From: Variovorax sp. ZS18.2.2
Lineage (GTDB): Bacteria > Pseudomonadota > Gammaproteobacteria > Burkholderiales > Burkholderiaceae_C
Direction of reading: 5' to 3'
DNA: 64,000 bases
Assembly (NCBI RefSeq): GCF_024701975.1
Contig: NZ_JANLNM010000001.1
Location: 682,001-746,000 of the forward strand
A program made the position numbers and the translations under genes. The notes under the pieces were generated by a model, which was not told the origin of the DNA, ran no database searches, and saw nothing but the letters and a program-made list of their open reading frames with translations. Each line of letters begins with the position of its first letter. Within the stretch, counting starts at the first letter, position 1. This document shows positions 54,978 through 63,940 of the stretch, piece after piece.

Positions 54978-55647
54978 TTAATGGCCGCCTGACTCCCGAT
55001 CCGCCGGCGAGGGCGCCGCGTTGATCGCCAGCTGCGCAGCAAACGCCCGCTGGTAGGCCGGCCGCGCTTCGCCGCGAGCGACATAGGCGGCCAGGCTGGA
55101 AAACTCGTCCAGCAGTCCGGATGGTCTCGCCCGCAGCAGCACCGACACCATCAGCAGGTCGCCCGCGCTGAAGAAGTCGCCGTCGAGCCAGTCGTTGTTG
55201 CCCAGGCGAGCGGCAAGCTGGGCCAGCCGGACGCGCACGCGGTCGTGCACGAGGGGCATGCGCTCGTCTTTCCAAGGCTTGTCGCCCTCCACGAACTTGA
55301 CGGTGATCGAGGATGGGAGGCTCGACCGTGTTGAGCGCCGCGAACATCCACGTGATGGCGCGCGCCCTTGCGTTGGCATCGGTGGGAAGCAGGCCGGGGC
55401 GGCGCTCGGCGATGTGCAGCACGATGGCGCCGGTCTCGAACAGTGCGAGCTCGCCTTCCTCGTAGGTGGGAATCTGGCCGAAGGGATGCAGCGCCAGATG
55501 TGCTGCCTCCTTCATTTCGCGCATGGACACGAGGCGCACTTCGTAGGGCAGGCCGGCTTCCTCCAGCGCCCAGCGCACGCGCGTGTCGCGCGCCAGACCT
55601 TTGCCGCCGTCCGGCGACCGTTCAAAGGCGGTGATGGTGATGGTCAT
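54978..55647 (-). pseudogene. Glutathione S-transferase gene with a frameshift
   Basis: From ATG 55647 the protein begins as a GST with a thioredoxin-like half (GLPYEVRLVSMREMKEA, then PFGQIPTYEEGELALFETGAI, about residues 53-73) and enters the helical half at AALNTVEPPIL. Around 55305-55311 the frame ends in Arg-rich nonsense, while another frame resumes as TVKFVEGDKPWKDERM and runs to the stop at 54978, with DWLDGDFFSAGDLLMVSVLLR and YVARGEARPAYQRAFAAQ. The join needs one base removed or two added. Total would be about 223 residues, normal for GSTs. Confidence 0.72.
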
Positions 55648-55693
55648 CGCGAGTGTCCTGTGGCCCTGCGGGCGCATGCGCGCCCCGGGTTGC

Positions 55694-55984
55694 TCAAACC
55701 CCTTCGATGACGCGCAGGTCCCGTTCGGCGCCGTCGCCCAGCGCGGCAAGCGCGGCCTGGTAGTCGGGGCTGTCGTGCACGGCTGTCGCTTGCTCGACGC
55801 TGTCGAACTCGATCAACACGGTGCGTTCGGCCAAACCGTACTCGTAGACCTTGGCGGGCAGGCCTCGCGCCAGAAAGCGCCCGCCGCCGGCCGCGATCGC
55901 CGGGCCGGCCAGTTTCGCGTAGGCCGCGAGTTTGTCGGCGTCCTTGACGGCTCGGTATGCACTGACCCAATAGGCTTTTGCCAT
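55694..55984 (-). CDS. DUF1330 family protein
   Basis: The 96-residue protein starts at ATG 55984 with GAGAT upstream. It has the DUF1330 ferredoxin-like dimer pattern: KAYWVSAYRAVKDADKLAAYAKLAGPAI near the N-terminus (given by its ends), RTVLIEFDSVEQA and the closing YQAALAALGDGAERDLRVIEGV. Members are small uncharacterised enzymes or binding proteins. It precedes the GST-like gene by 46 bases in the same direction. Confidence 0.85.
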   Translation of the reverse strand: MAKAYWVSAYRAVKDADKLAAYAKLAGPAIAAGGGRFLARGLPAKVYEYGLAERTVLIEFDSVEQATAVHDSPDYQAALAALGDGAERDLRVIEGV

Positions 55985-56211
55985 GGCGATCTCTTTCTGT
56001 CTTGTTGCTGAATGAATGAGTAATTCGCGTCGCTGAAAACGATCCGCGGACCGGATCTTCGGCGCTTGTGTTCGACCTGTCCGGGGCAGGGGAATCAAAG
56101 TCTATGTGGGCGGCCCCGGCGCGGTTGAGCGCAGGTGCCTAGGCGCCAATGCGCCCGGTCTACTGCTCGATGAAGGCCGCCATGCGCCGCACGAGCGCCT
56201 GATCGCCTGCT

Positions 56212-56997
56212 TTATCCGGGCAGACCCGGCCTTCGCGCGTCATGCTGCGCCAGCACCGCAAGATCGCTCTCGTCCTTGAGCGCCACGCCGGTCAGCCCCC
56301 GTCGCAAGGATTCGCGCATCAGCCACGCCAGCTTGAACGCGGCGGCTTCGTAGGGCAGGCCTTCGGGCCGCACGTTGGAGATGCAGTTGCGCGCCGCATC
56401 GTTCAGCCCGCGCTTGGGTGAATGGGTCAGGTAGATGCCGAGGCTGTCGGGCGAACTCAGGCCCGGCCGCTCGCCGATCAGCATCACCGAGAGCATCGCG
56501 CCGAACAGCTCGCCCACCTCGTCGGCCAGCGCCACGCGCGCCTGCGTGGCGATGACCACAGGCGAGAAGCGCGTGTCGGCCGGCAACTGCGAGCGCAGGG
56601 CGGCGAGCAGCGGTGCCGCATGGCGCGCGACGGCGAGCGATGAAAGCCCATCCCCAATGACGACGCAGACATCGCAGCCGTAGCGCCCGATGCCGCGCAG
56701 GCGTCCGTCATCTTCGTCGTCGAGCTGGCGTCCGAGATCGGGGCGGCGCAGGTAGGTGGTGCGGTCCGCCGCACGGCTGCGGGCGCGGGCGACTTCCCAA
56801 TGTTGTGCATGCAACGTGGCTTCGAGCGCGTCGACATCGAGCGCCGCATGGATCGCATCGCGCGCCATCGCGTGCGCCCAGCCGAAGCGCAGCGTCTCGT
56901 CGGTGGGCATGCCGGCGCCGGCGCGGCCGAGTGCGAGGCGTGCCGGTGTGGCCGAGCGCCATTGTGCCCAGGGGTTGGGTGTGACGGCATCGCTCAT
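56212..56997 (-). CDS. eutC: Ethanolamine ammonia-lyase small subunit
   Basis: The 261-residue small subunit binds the adenosylcobalamin cofactor with EutB and together they split ethanolamine to acetaldehyde and ammonia. Visible features are TPARLALGRAGAGMPT at residues 17-32, the cobalamin-region CVVIGDGLSS, and the C-terminal GLTGVALKDESDLAV. Its ATG overlaps the eutB stop by 4 bp (ATGA). ATG 56997 is the correct family start. The last residues after LAVLAQHDA (RRPGLPG) are not conserved. Confidence 0.93.
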   Translation of the reverse strand: MSDAVTPNPWAQWRSATPARLALGRAGAGMPTDETLRFGWAHAMARDAIHAALDVDALEATLHAQHWEVARARSRAADRTTYLRRPDLGRQLDDEDDGRLRGIGRYGCDVCVVIGDGLSSLAVARHAAPLLAALRSQLPADTRFSPVVIATQARVALADEVGELFGAMLSVMLIGERPGLSSPDSLGIYLTHSPKRGLNDAARNCISNVRPEGLPYEAAAFKLAWLMRESLRRGLTGVALKDESDLAVLAQHDARRPGLPG

Positions 56998-58388
56998 GGC
57001 GTGAGCGCCTTGAGCCCGCTCATGTCGGCCAGCAGGCGGTTGGAAGAGGGCGGCGCAAGCTGCCCGGCCGCATCGGTGATCTGCATGCGCTGCAGCCACG
57101 CCTCGAACTCGGGGGCACGCTTCAGGCCCAGCGTCTGGCGCAGAAACAGGGCGTCGTGGAACGAGGTGCTTTGGTAGTTGAGCATCACGTCGTCCGCGCC
57201 CGGAATGCCCATGATGAAGTTGATGCCCGCGGTGCCCAGCAGCACCAGCAGCGTGTCCATGTCGTCCTGGTCGGCCTCGGCATGGTTCGTGTAGCAGATG
57301 TCGCAGCCAATGGGCAGGCCCAGCAGCTTGCCGCAGAAGTGGTCTTCGAGGCCGGCGCGGATGATCTGCTTGCCGTCGTACAGGTACTCGGGCCCGATGA
57401 ATCCGACGACCGTGTTGATGAGAAAGGGCTTGTAGCGCCGCGCCAGCGCATAGGCGCGCACCTCGCAGGTCTGCTGGTCGACGCCGAAGTTGGCGTTGGC
57501 CGAGAGCGCGCTGCCCTGGCCGGTCTCGAAGTACATGACGTTGTCGCCGACGGTGCCGCGCTTGAGCGCGAGCGCCGCGGCATAGGCCTCGTCGAGCAGT
57601 TCGGGTGTCACGCCGAACGAGAGGTTTGCCTTCTCGGTGCCCGCGATCGACTGGAACACCAGGTCCACCGGCGCGCCGGCCTCCGCGAGCTTGAGCGTGT
57701 TGGTCACGTGGGTGAGCACGCAGCTCTGCGTGGGAATCTCGAAGCGCTGGATCACCTCGTCGAGCATGTGCAGCAATTGGCCGAGCACCGGCATGCTGTC
57801 GGAGGCGGGGTTGAGGCCGATCACCGCATCGCCCGCACCGTAGAGCAGGCCATCGAGCGTGGACGCGGCCACGCCGCGCAGGTCGTCGGTGGGGTGGTTG
57901 GGCTGCAGGCGCACCGACAGGTGGCCAGGCAGGCCGATGGTGTTGCGAAAGCGCGTGACCACGCTGCACTTCTTGGCGACCGACACCAGGTCCTGGTTGC
58001 GCATGAGTTTGGACACGGCCGCGACCATCTCGGGCGTGAGGCCCGGCGCGAGCGCGGTGAGCGTGGCGGTCGTGGCTTCGTCCGACAGCAGCCAGTTGCG
58101 GAAGTCGCCGACCGTGAGATGCGACACCGGCGCGAAGGCCGCTGCATCGTGGCCGTCGATGATGAGCCGCGTGATGTTGTCGCTCTCGTAGGGGATGAGT
58201 GCTTCGGTCAGGAACTGCTTGAGCGGCGTGTCGGCCAGCACATGGCGTGCGGCCATGCGCTGCTGCGCGGTGGCGGCGCCGACGCCGGCGAGGTAGTCGC
58301 CCGAGCGCGCGGGGCTGGCGAAGGCCATGACCTGCTTCAGGTCGTCGAAGGTGAAGACCTGTTCTGCGATGGTGGTGCGATAGCGCAT
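56994..58388 (-). CDS. eutB: Ethanolamine ammonia-lyase large subunit
   Basis: The 464-residue catalytic subunit is a TIM-barrel adenosylcobalamin enzyme. ATG 58388 begins MRYRTTI. Substrate-site regions visible are VSVAKKCSVVTRFRNTIGL, LQPNHPTDDLRG, GLNPASDSM, QSIAGTEKANLSFG and MYFETGQGS, followed by CDICYTNHAEADQDDMD and MGIPGADDVMLNYQ. It is followed by eutC with an ATGA overlap and is two bases after the permease gene. No microcompartment shell genes accompany it, so the acetaldehyde must be handled by enzymes encoded elsewhere. Confidence 0.95.
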   Translation of the reverse strand: MRYRTTIAEQVFTFDDLKQVMAFASPARSGDYLAGVGAATAQQRMAARHVLADTPLKQFLTEALIPYESDNITRLIIDGHDAAAFAPVSHLTVGDFRNWLLSDEATTATLTALAPGLTPEMVAAVSKLMRNQDLVSVAKKCSVVTRFRNTIGLPGHLSVRLQPNHPTDDLRGVAASTLDGLLYGAGDAVIGLNPASDSMPVLGQLLHMLDEVIQRFEIPTQSCVLTHVTNTLKLAEAGAPVDLVFQSIAGTEKANLSFGVTPELLDEAYAAALALKRGTVGDNVMYFETGQGSALSANANFGVDQQTCEVRAYALARRYKPFLINTVVGFIGPEYLYDGKQIIRAGLEDHFCGKLLGLPIGCDICYTNHAEADQDDMDTLLVLLGTAGINFIMGIPGADDVMLNYQSTSFHDALFLRQTLGLKRAPEFEAWLQRMQITDAAGQLAPPSSNRLLADMSGLKALTP

Positions 58389-58390
58389 CG

Positions 58391-59812
58391 TCAGGCGTTG
58401 GTGGCCGAGGAAGACAGCATCTCGTCGGGCGCGGCCGCCTTGCGCTGCGAAGAGGTCAGGAGGAAGTAGCCGTAGGCGGCCGCCATCAGCACCAGGAACA
58501 GCACCGTGAGCATGAAGTTGAACCACACCATCGCACCGAGGCACACGACGCCGAGGCCGAGCGCTATTGCCGGGAACACGGGATAGAAGGGCGCGCGGTA
58601 GGTGCGCAGCAGGTCGGGCTCGCTCCTGCGCAGCTTGAAGAGCGCGGCCATGGAGATGAGGTACATCACGATCGCGCCGAGCACCGCCATGGTCACGATG
58701 TTGGCGGTGAGCGTTTGCCCGCCGAACTGCACCCACTCGTCGCTGAAGATCGCGATCACGCCCACGACGCCGCCGGCCAGCAGGGCGCGATGCGGCGTGT
58801 CGAAGCGCGGGCTCAGGCCCGCGAAGTAGGCCGGCAGATACCCGGCGCGTGCCAGCGCGAAGATCTGCCGCGAGTAGCCCATGATGATTCCGTGGAAGGA
58901 CGCGATCAGCCCGAAGAGCCCGATCCACACCAGCATGTGCAGCCAGCCGCTGTTGTCGCCCACCACCGCCTTCATGGCCTGCGGCAGCGGGTCGTTGATG
59001 TTGGCGAGCTTGCGCCAGTCGCCCACCCCGCCCGCGAAGATCATCACGCCGAAGGCCAGCACCACCAGTGTGACGATGCCCGTGGTGTAGGCGATGGGAA
59101 TGGTGCGGTGCGGATCGCGCGCCTCCTCGGCCGCCATGGCCGCGCCCTCGATGGCGAGAAAGAACCAGATCGCAAACGGAATCGACGCGAAGATGCCCGA
59201 GATCGCCGCGCCATTGAGCACGCTGCCGCCGGCCCAGCCGTTGGCAACGAAGTTGGCCAGCGTCCAGCCCGGCGTGACCACGCCCATGAACACCAGCAGC
59301 TCGAAGATGGCGAGCACGGTCACGAAGAGTTCGAAGGCCGCCGCGATGCCGACACCGATCCAGTTGAGCGCGATGAAGATCACATACGCCCCGAGCGCGA
59401 ACCACTTGGGGTTGATGCCCGGGAACTGCACGTTGAGGTACGCGCCGATGGCCAGCGCGATGGCCGGCGGTGCGAAGACGAATTCGATCAGCGTGGCAAA
59501 GCCTGCCACGAAGCCGCCGTTGGGACCGAAGGCGCGCCGCGCATACGCGAAGGGACCGCCCGCATGCGGGATGGCTGTGGAGAGCTCGGTGAAGCTGAAG
59601 ATGAAGGTGGTGTACATCGTGGCCACCAGCACCGTGGCGACCAGGAAACCGAGCGTGCCGGCGGTGTTCCAGCCGTAGCTCCAACCAAAGTACTCACCGG
59701 AGATGACGAGGCCCACCGCGATGCCCCAGAGCTGGATGGGGCCGAGTACCTTCTTCAGATGACCCGTGCCCTGGGCAGTCGATGCGGCCGGCGTGGCTTC
59801 GGTGGAGTGCAT
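58391..59812 (-). CDS. eat: Ethanolamine permease
   Basis: The 473-residue APC-superfamily permease has about 12 transmembrane helices and ethanolamine-permease features such as GLVISGEYFGWSYGWNTAGTLGF (given as ends, about 34-56), GGPFAYARRAFGPNGGF, SFHGIIMGYSRQIFALARAGYLP (ends only) and RTYRAPFYP. It brings ethanolamine into the cell for EutBC. It is the first gene of eat-eutB-eutC, separated from eutB by only two bases. A sigma-54 promoter motif lies 46 bases upstream. Confidence 0.93.
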   Translation of the reverse strand: MHSTEATPAASTAQGTGHLKKVLGPIQLWGIAVGLVISGEYFGWSYGWNTAGTLGFLVATVLVATMYTTFIFSFTELSTAIPHAGGPFAYARRAFGPNGGFVAGFATLIEFVFAPPAIALAIGAYLNVQFPGINPKWFALGAYVIFIALNWIGVGIAAAFELFVTVLAIFELLVFMGVVTPGWTLANFVANGWAGGSVLNGAAISGIFASIPFAIWFFLAIEGAAMAAEEARDPHRTIPIAYTTGIVTLVVLAFGVMIFAGGVGDWRKLANINDPLPQAMKAVVGDNSGWLHMLVWIGLFGLIASFHGIIMGYSRQIFALARAGYLPAYFAGLSPRFDTPHRALLAGGVVGVIAIFSDEWVQFGGQTLTANIVTMAVLGAIVMYLISMAALFKLRRSEPDLLRTYRAPFYPVFPAIALGLGVVCLGAMVWFNFMLTVLFLVLMAAAYGYFLLTSSQRKAAAPDEMLSSSATNA

Positions 59813-59857
59813 GGAGGCTTCCTCTCTTCGTGAATGTTGACAGTGCGCATTCAGCAA

Positions 59858-59873
59858 AGCAAGGGTCGTTCCA
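59858..59873 (-). promoter_or_regulatory. Sigma-54 (RpoN) -24/-12 promoter for eat-eutBC
   Basis: On the minus strand the sequence TGGAACG-ACCC-TTGCT matches the sigma-54 consensus TGGCACR-N4-TTGCW, with the invariant GG and GC exactly ten bases apart. The -12 element lies 46 bases before the eat start codon, a normal leader length. In Pseudomonas aeruginosa ethanolamine genes of the same content are under RpoN and the enhancer-binding protein EatR, which supports the assignment. No EatR gene is in this window. Confidence 0.75.
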
Positions 59874-59948
59874 CTACGTACATCGCGCTACATCGACGGG
59901 ATATATGCGCTCGCCATAATCGGGGCCTTTCAATCCCCGAGGTGTTTC

Positions 59949-60359
59949 GTGAAGTCTTATCTCTGTGCCGCTCTCGTGTCCGTCTTTGCCATTCCCGCAG
60001 CGTTCGCGCAATCCGCGCCTGTGACCACGCCCAGCGGCCTCATCTACCAATCGCTCAAGGAAGGCACCGGCGCATCGCCCGCAGCCACCGACACGGTCAA
60101 GGTCCACTACCGTGGCACCTTCCCCGACACCGGCAAGGAATTCGACAGCTCCTACAAGCGCGGCGAACCCACCGAGTTCCCGCTCAACGGCGTGATCCCG
60201 TGCTGGACCGAAGGCGTGCAGAAGATGAAGCCGGGCGGCAAGGCCAAGCTGACCTGCCCGCCGTCGATCGCCTACGGTTCGCGCGGTGCGGGCGGCGTGA
60301 TTCCGCCGAACGCCACACTGAATTTCGAAGTCGAGCTGGTGTCGGTCACCAAGCGCTGA
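59949..60359 (+). CDS. Exported FKBP-type peptidyl-prolyl isomerase
   Basis: A GTG at 59949 with GAGGTG six bases upstream begins a 136-residue protein with a signal peptide ending AAFA-Q (residue 21). The rest is a single FKBP domain: YQSLKEGTGASPAATDTVKVHYRGTFPDTGKEFDSSYKRG (ends only), then VIPCWTEGVQKMKPGGKAKLTCP, AYGSRGAGGVIPPNATL and FEVELVSV. It catalyses proline isomerisation in periplasmic proteins. It is divergent from the ethanolamine operon and convergent with the SDR gene at four bases. Confidence 0.92.
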   Translation: MKSYLCAALVSVFAIPAAFAQSAPVTTPSGLIYQSLKEGTGASPAATDTVKVHYRGTFPDTGKEFDSSYKRGEPTEFPLNGVIPCWTEGVQKMKPGGKAKLTCPPSIAYGSRGAGGVIPPNATLNFEVELVSVTKR

Positions 60360-60363
60360 TCGA

Positions 60364-61119
60364 TCAGATCTGCGCCATGCCGCCGTCGACAAACAGTTCC
60401 GTGCCGTTCACGAAGCTGCTGTCGTCGGAGGCAAGAAATACAACGGCCTTGGCGATTTCATCGGGCGTGCCGACCCGGCCCAACGGGATCGTCTGCGCCT
60501 GCATCTCGATGAAGCCTTTCACTTGTTCCGGCGTGAGGCCCAGCCGCTCATAGGCCGGGGTCGGCACCACGCCGGGGCTGACCGCATTGACGCGGATGCC
60601 GGCATCCTTCAGGTCCACCGACCAGCCGCGCGCGAAGCTGCGCACCGCCGCCTTGGTGGCGCTGTAGACGCTGAAGGCCGGGTTGCCCTTGATGCTGGTG
60701 ATCGATGCGTTGAGAACAATCGCTGAACCCTTGGGCATCAGCGGCAGCGCCTTCTGCACGGTGAAGAGAAGGCCGCGCACATTGGTGCCGAAGGTCTTGT
60801 CGAAGTGCTCTTCGGTGATCTGGCCCAGCGGCAACAGGCTGCCGCCGCCCGCGTTGGCGAACAGCACATCGAGCCGGCCTTTCTGTTCCTTGATGGTGGC
60901 GTAGAGGCGGTCGAGGTCGGCGAGCTTCGACACGTCGCCGAGCACGCCGGTCACGTTGCGGCCGATGGTCTTCACTGCCGCATCGAGTTCCGCCTGGCGG
61001 CGGCCCGTGATGAACACGTGGGCGCCTTCGGCCACGAAGCGTTGCGCGGTGGCCAGGCCGATGCCGCTGGTGCCGCCGGTGACGAGGGCGATCTTGTCGT
61101 TGAGCTTGAGTTGGGACAT
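60364..61119 (-). CDS. Short-chain dehydrogenase/reductase
   Basis: The 251-residue SDR starts at ATG 61119. The cofactor motif is TGGTSGIG (about residues 14-21), NAGGGS follows near 88, and the catalytic Tyr and Lys are in YSATK (about 151-155). It closes with [13 protein letters not shown], standard for the family, so oxidation or reduction of an alcohol or carbonyl is expected. Cofactor preference is not clear, though Arg in TGRRQAE after the second strand favours NADPH. Divergent from a LysR gene 128 bases away, which is probably its regulator. Confidence 0.87.
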   Translation of the reverse strand: MSQLKLNDKIALVTGGTSGIGLATAQRFVAEGAHVFITGRRQAELDAAVKTIGRNVTGVLGDVSKLADLDRLYATIKEQKGRLDVLFANAGGGSLLPLGQITEEHFDKTFGTNVRGLLFTVQKALPLMPKGSAIVLNASITSIKGNPAFSVYSATKAAVRSFARGWSVDLKDAGIRVNAVSPGVVPTPAYERLGLTPEQVKGFIEMQAQTIPLGRVGTPDEIAKAVVFLASDDSSFVNGTELFVDGGMAQI

Positions 61120-61247
61120 GACTTCTTTCTTCCTTGGAAATTGCTGCGACGCAGCGTTGACGATGGAAGGCAGTTTGGGCGTCACCCCCTCTCGGACCAA
61201 GATGCCGCGCGGGACTTGTTTATTTCCGAATCACTAATAATCCAGCG

Positions 61248-62165
61248 ATGGACCAGATCACCGCCATGCGCGTCTTCGCCCGGGTGGTCGAGGCCGGCAC
61301 CTTCACCCGCGCGGCCGATTCGCTGCAGATGCCCAAGCCCAGCGTGACGAAGCTGGTGCAGCAACTGGAGACGCATCTGCGCGTGAAGCTGCTGCAGCGC
61401 ACGACGCGGCGCGTGACCGTCACGCCCGAAGGTGCGGCCTACTACGAGCGCACCGCGCGCGTGCTCGCCGAGCTGGAAGACATCGAATCGGACCTCACCA
61501 ACGCGCAGACCAATCCGCGCGGTCGGCTGCGGGTGGACGTCGGCTCCTCGCTGGCGAACATGATCCTGATTCCGCAGCTGCCGGCGTTTCATGCGCGCTA
61601 TCCGGAGATCGAACTCGAGATCGGCGTGAGCGACCGGCCGGTGAACCTGGTCGGCGATGCGGTCGACTGCGTGATCCGTACCGGCGAATTGAACGACCAG
61701 ACGCTCGTGGCGCGCCGCATTGCGACCTTGCCTATCGTGACCTGTGCGACGCCGGCCTATCTGAAGCGCCATGGCGTCCCGAAGACGCCGGCGGACCTGG
61801 GCGATGGCACGCACCGTGTGGTCGGCTACTTCTCATCGCTGAGCAACCGGCCATTTCCGCTGCGCTATGAGCGCGGCGAGGAGCGCATCGAGATCCACGG
61901 CCACACCGTGGTCGGTGTGAACGAGAGCACCGCGCACCTGACGGCGATGCTCGCCGGCATGGGCGTGGCGCAGACCTTCGGTGTGATGGCCGCGCCTTAT
62001 CTGGCAAGCGGCGCGCTGGTCGAAATACTGCAGGGCTGGGCGCCCGAGCCGTATCCGCTGCACGTGGTGTACCCGACCAACCGGCACCTGAGCGCCAAGC
62101 TGCGCGTGTTCGTCGACTGGGCGGTGGAGCTCTTCGCGCCCCACAACGCACACCCAGTGCGTTGA
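61248..62165 (+). CDS. LysR-family transcriptional regulator
   Basis: The 305-residue regulator has the N-terminal winged helix (RVVEAGTFTRAADSL and MPKPSVTKLVQQLE, about residues 11-39) and an effector domain of the CrgA/PA2206-like group (LRVDVGSSLANMILIPQLPAFHARYP given as ends; RTGELNDQTLVARRI). It is divergent from the SDR gene, so it likely controls it, acting as activator or repressor. Unlike the LysR gene at 17.9 kb, its codon use matches the rest of the window, though the proteins are related. Confidence 0.88.
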   Translation: MDQITAMRVFARVVEAGTFTRAADSLQMPKPSVTKLVQQLETHLRVKLLQRTTRRVTVTPEGAAYYERTARVLAELEDIESDLTNAQTNPRGRLRVDVGSSLANMILIPQLPAFHARYPEIELEIGVSDRPVNLVGDAVDCVIRTGELNDQTLVARRIATLPIVTCATPAYLKRHGVPKTPADLGDGTHRVVGYFSSLSNRPFPLRYERGEERIEIHGHTVVGVNESTAHLTAMLAGMGVAQTFGVMAAPYLASGALVEILQGWAPEPYPLHVVYPTNRHLSAKLRVFVDWAVELFAPHNAHPVR

Positions 62166-62171
62166 AGAAAC

Positions 62172-63770
62172 TCAACCCGGCTGGTACTGGTACAGCCAGG
62201 TCTCCGTCAACGTCTGGTCGCCGTTCTTCAGGTAGAGCCGCATGTCGATCGGCTCGTTGCCTTCGGGCGTGAAGTCGAACTGCGCGCGCCAGTGGCCGGG
62301 CACGCCGTTGGGCACGGCTTCGGCGAACACATACGAGAACTTGCCGCGCGGCGCCGTGAGCACCAGCTCGGGTTTCACGCCGAAGGGCACGGTGGTGAGC
62401 GGCTGGCCGATGAACTCGACCATGAACTTGCGCACGCCCTGCGGCCGCGGCTGGCCCGGCTGGCCGCCGCGGCCGATGCGCGTGGCCACGCAGCGCGCGA
62501 GCGGCGAAGGAAAGGGCTCCTGGTCGGTCCAGTGCAGCCGGTATTGCAGGCTGTAGCTCGCGCCGGCCTTGGCCTCGACCTTGGGCACCCAGAAGGCGAC
62601 GACGTTGTCGTGGATCTCGTCGTCGGTCGGAATCTCGATGAGCTGCACCGAGCCTTCGCCCCAATCGCCCAGCGGTTCGATCCAGAGGCTCGGGCGCTTC
62701 TCGTAGCCGACGCCGTCCTGGTAGTGGTCGAACAAGCGGTCGCGCTGCAAGAGGCCAAAGCCGCGCGGCTTCGTGTCAGCGAAGGCGGAGGCGCGCGTTT
62801 GCGTGGGGTTGTTGAGCGGGCGCCAGATGCGCTCGCCCGCGCCGTTCCAGATCGCGAGGCCGTCGGAGTCGTGCACCTCGGGGCGCCAGTCGATGGCGGT
62901 GGGCTTGATGGTCTCGGAGTACCAGTACATCGAGGTGAGCGGCACGAGGCCCAGGCGCGCCACGTCGCGGCGCAGGAAGAGGCGCGAGTCGATGTCCATG
63001 ATCACCGCCTTGCCGCGCTGCATCACGAACTTGAAGACGCCGGTGACGCTCGGCCCTTCGAGGAGGGCGTAGACCGTCATCGAGGTGGTGTTGTTCGCAG
63101 CCGGAGTCTCGAAATAGAAGCGGGTGAAGGTGGGGAATTCCTCGGGTTTGTCGGGCACGGCCACGTCGAGCGCGAGGCCGCGGGCCGACAGGCCGTACTG
63201 GTACAGCTCGCCGATCGCGCGGAAGTACGAGGCGCCGAGAAAGGCGACCCAGTCGTTCTTCTGCCAGTCGAGCTTGCCCTGGTCGCCCAGGCGGCTTTCC
63301 TGCAGGCGAAAGCCCGCGAAGCCCGCGCCGGGTGGCAGCGTGCGCGCGGGGCTGTCGGGGGGCATCGAGAAGTAGTCGGGGCTGTAGAGCACTTCGCGGG
63401 CGAACGCATCGCCGTCGGAGTTCTCCAGCACGTGCATGCGCACCGGCGTCTGGAAGAAGCGGCCGAGGTGGAAGAAGGTGACGGGGAATGCGCCGGGGCC
63501 TTCGCGAAAGAGGGCGTTGGCGGGGTCGAACTTGATCTTGCCGTGGGCGTCGTAGTCGATCTTCTCGAGCACGTCGGGGGCCAGCGGCGCGGCGGCGGCG
63601 TACGGTTGCGCGGCGAGGCGCTTGGCCTGCGCAACGAGCCGGTCGAACGAGAAGGGCGAAGGCTGGCTCAGTTGCAGGCCGTTGGCGGCCAGCGCCTCTT
63701 CGGGCAGTCCAAGGGCGGCGAGTGCGGCGGCGGCACCACCTGCGGCAAGGAAGGATCGGCGATCAAGCAT
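62172..63770 (-). CDS. Glucan biosynthesis protein OpgD/OpgG (Tat-exported)
   Basis: The 532-residue periplasmic protein belongs to the MdoG/OpgG-OpgD family, needed for backbone structure of osmoregulated periplasmic glucans. It starts MLDRRSFLAAGG with the twin-arginine motif DRRSFL, which fits OpgD, the Tat-dependent member. Family motifs include FRLQESRLGDQGKLDWQ, VAFLGASYFRAIGELYQYGLSARGLA (ends only), LTSMYWYSET and a closing jelly-roll domain. Seven bases separate it from the end of the convergent LysR gene. Confidence 0.9.
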   Translation of the reverse strand: MLDRRSFLAAGGAAAALAALGLPEEALAANGLQLSQPSPFSFDRLVAQAKRLAAQPYAAAAPLAPDVLEKIDYDAHGKIKFDPANALFREGPGAFPVTFFHLGRFFQTPVRMHVLENSDGDAFAREVLYSPDYFSMPPDSPARTLPPGAGFAGFRLQESRLGDQGKLDWQKNDWVAFLGASYFRAIGELYQYGLSARGLALDVAVPDKPEEFPTFTRFYFETPAANNTTSMTVYALLEGPSVTGVFKFVMQRGKAVIMDIDSRLFLRRDVARLGLVPLTSMYWYSETIKPTAIDWRPEVHDSDGLAIWNGAGERIWRPLNNPTQTRASAFADTKPRGFGLLQRDRLFDHYQDGVGYEKRPSLWIEPLGDWGEGSVQLIEIPTDDEIHDNVVAFWVPKVEAKAGASYSLQYRLHWTDQEPFPSPLARCVATRIGRGGQPGQPRPQGVRKFMVEFIGQPLTTVPFGVKPELVLTAPRGKFSYVFAEAVPNGVPGHWRAQFDFTPEGNEPIDMRLYLKNGDQTLTETWLYQYQPG

Positions 63771-63940
63771 GTGTTTCTTGAGGGTTTCTAGTCTTTGGGG
63801 GAAGGGGGAACGAGGCGAGGTGCGGAATGATTTTCCGCGATGGGACAGCCGTTAGCTTGCCGCACTTTGCAGGACACCTCGCGTCAGCCATTCCGCGCAA
63901 TGCAGGCCGGACAAAGCCGCCGATTCGGAAAATTGTGCGT

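Noticed and set aside
56162..56243. Short minus-strand frame of 27 codons (MTREGRVCPDKAG...)
   Set aside because: It overlaps the end of eutC in another frame and shows no ribosome site or family; too short to support as a gene or remnant.
62292..63791. A 499-codon plus-strand frame opposite opgD/opgG
   Set aside because: Antisense to a protein with a Tat signal and family motifs; no ribosome site or domain.
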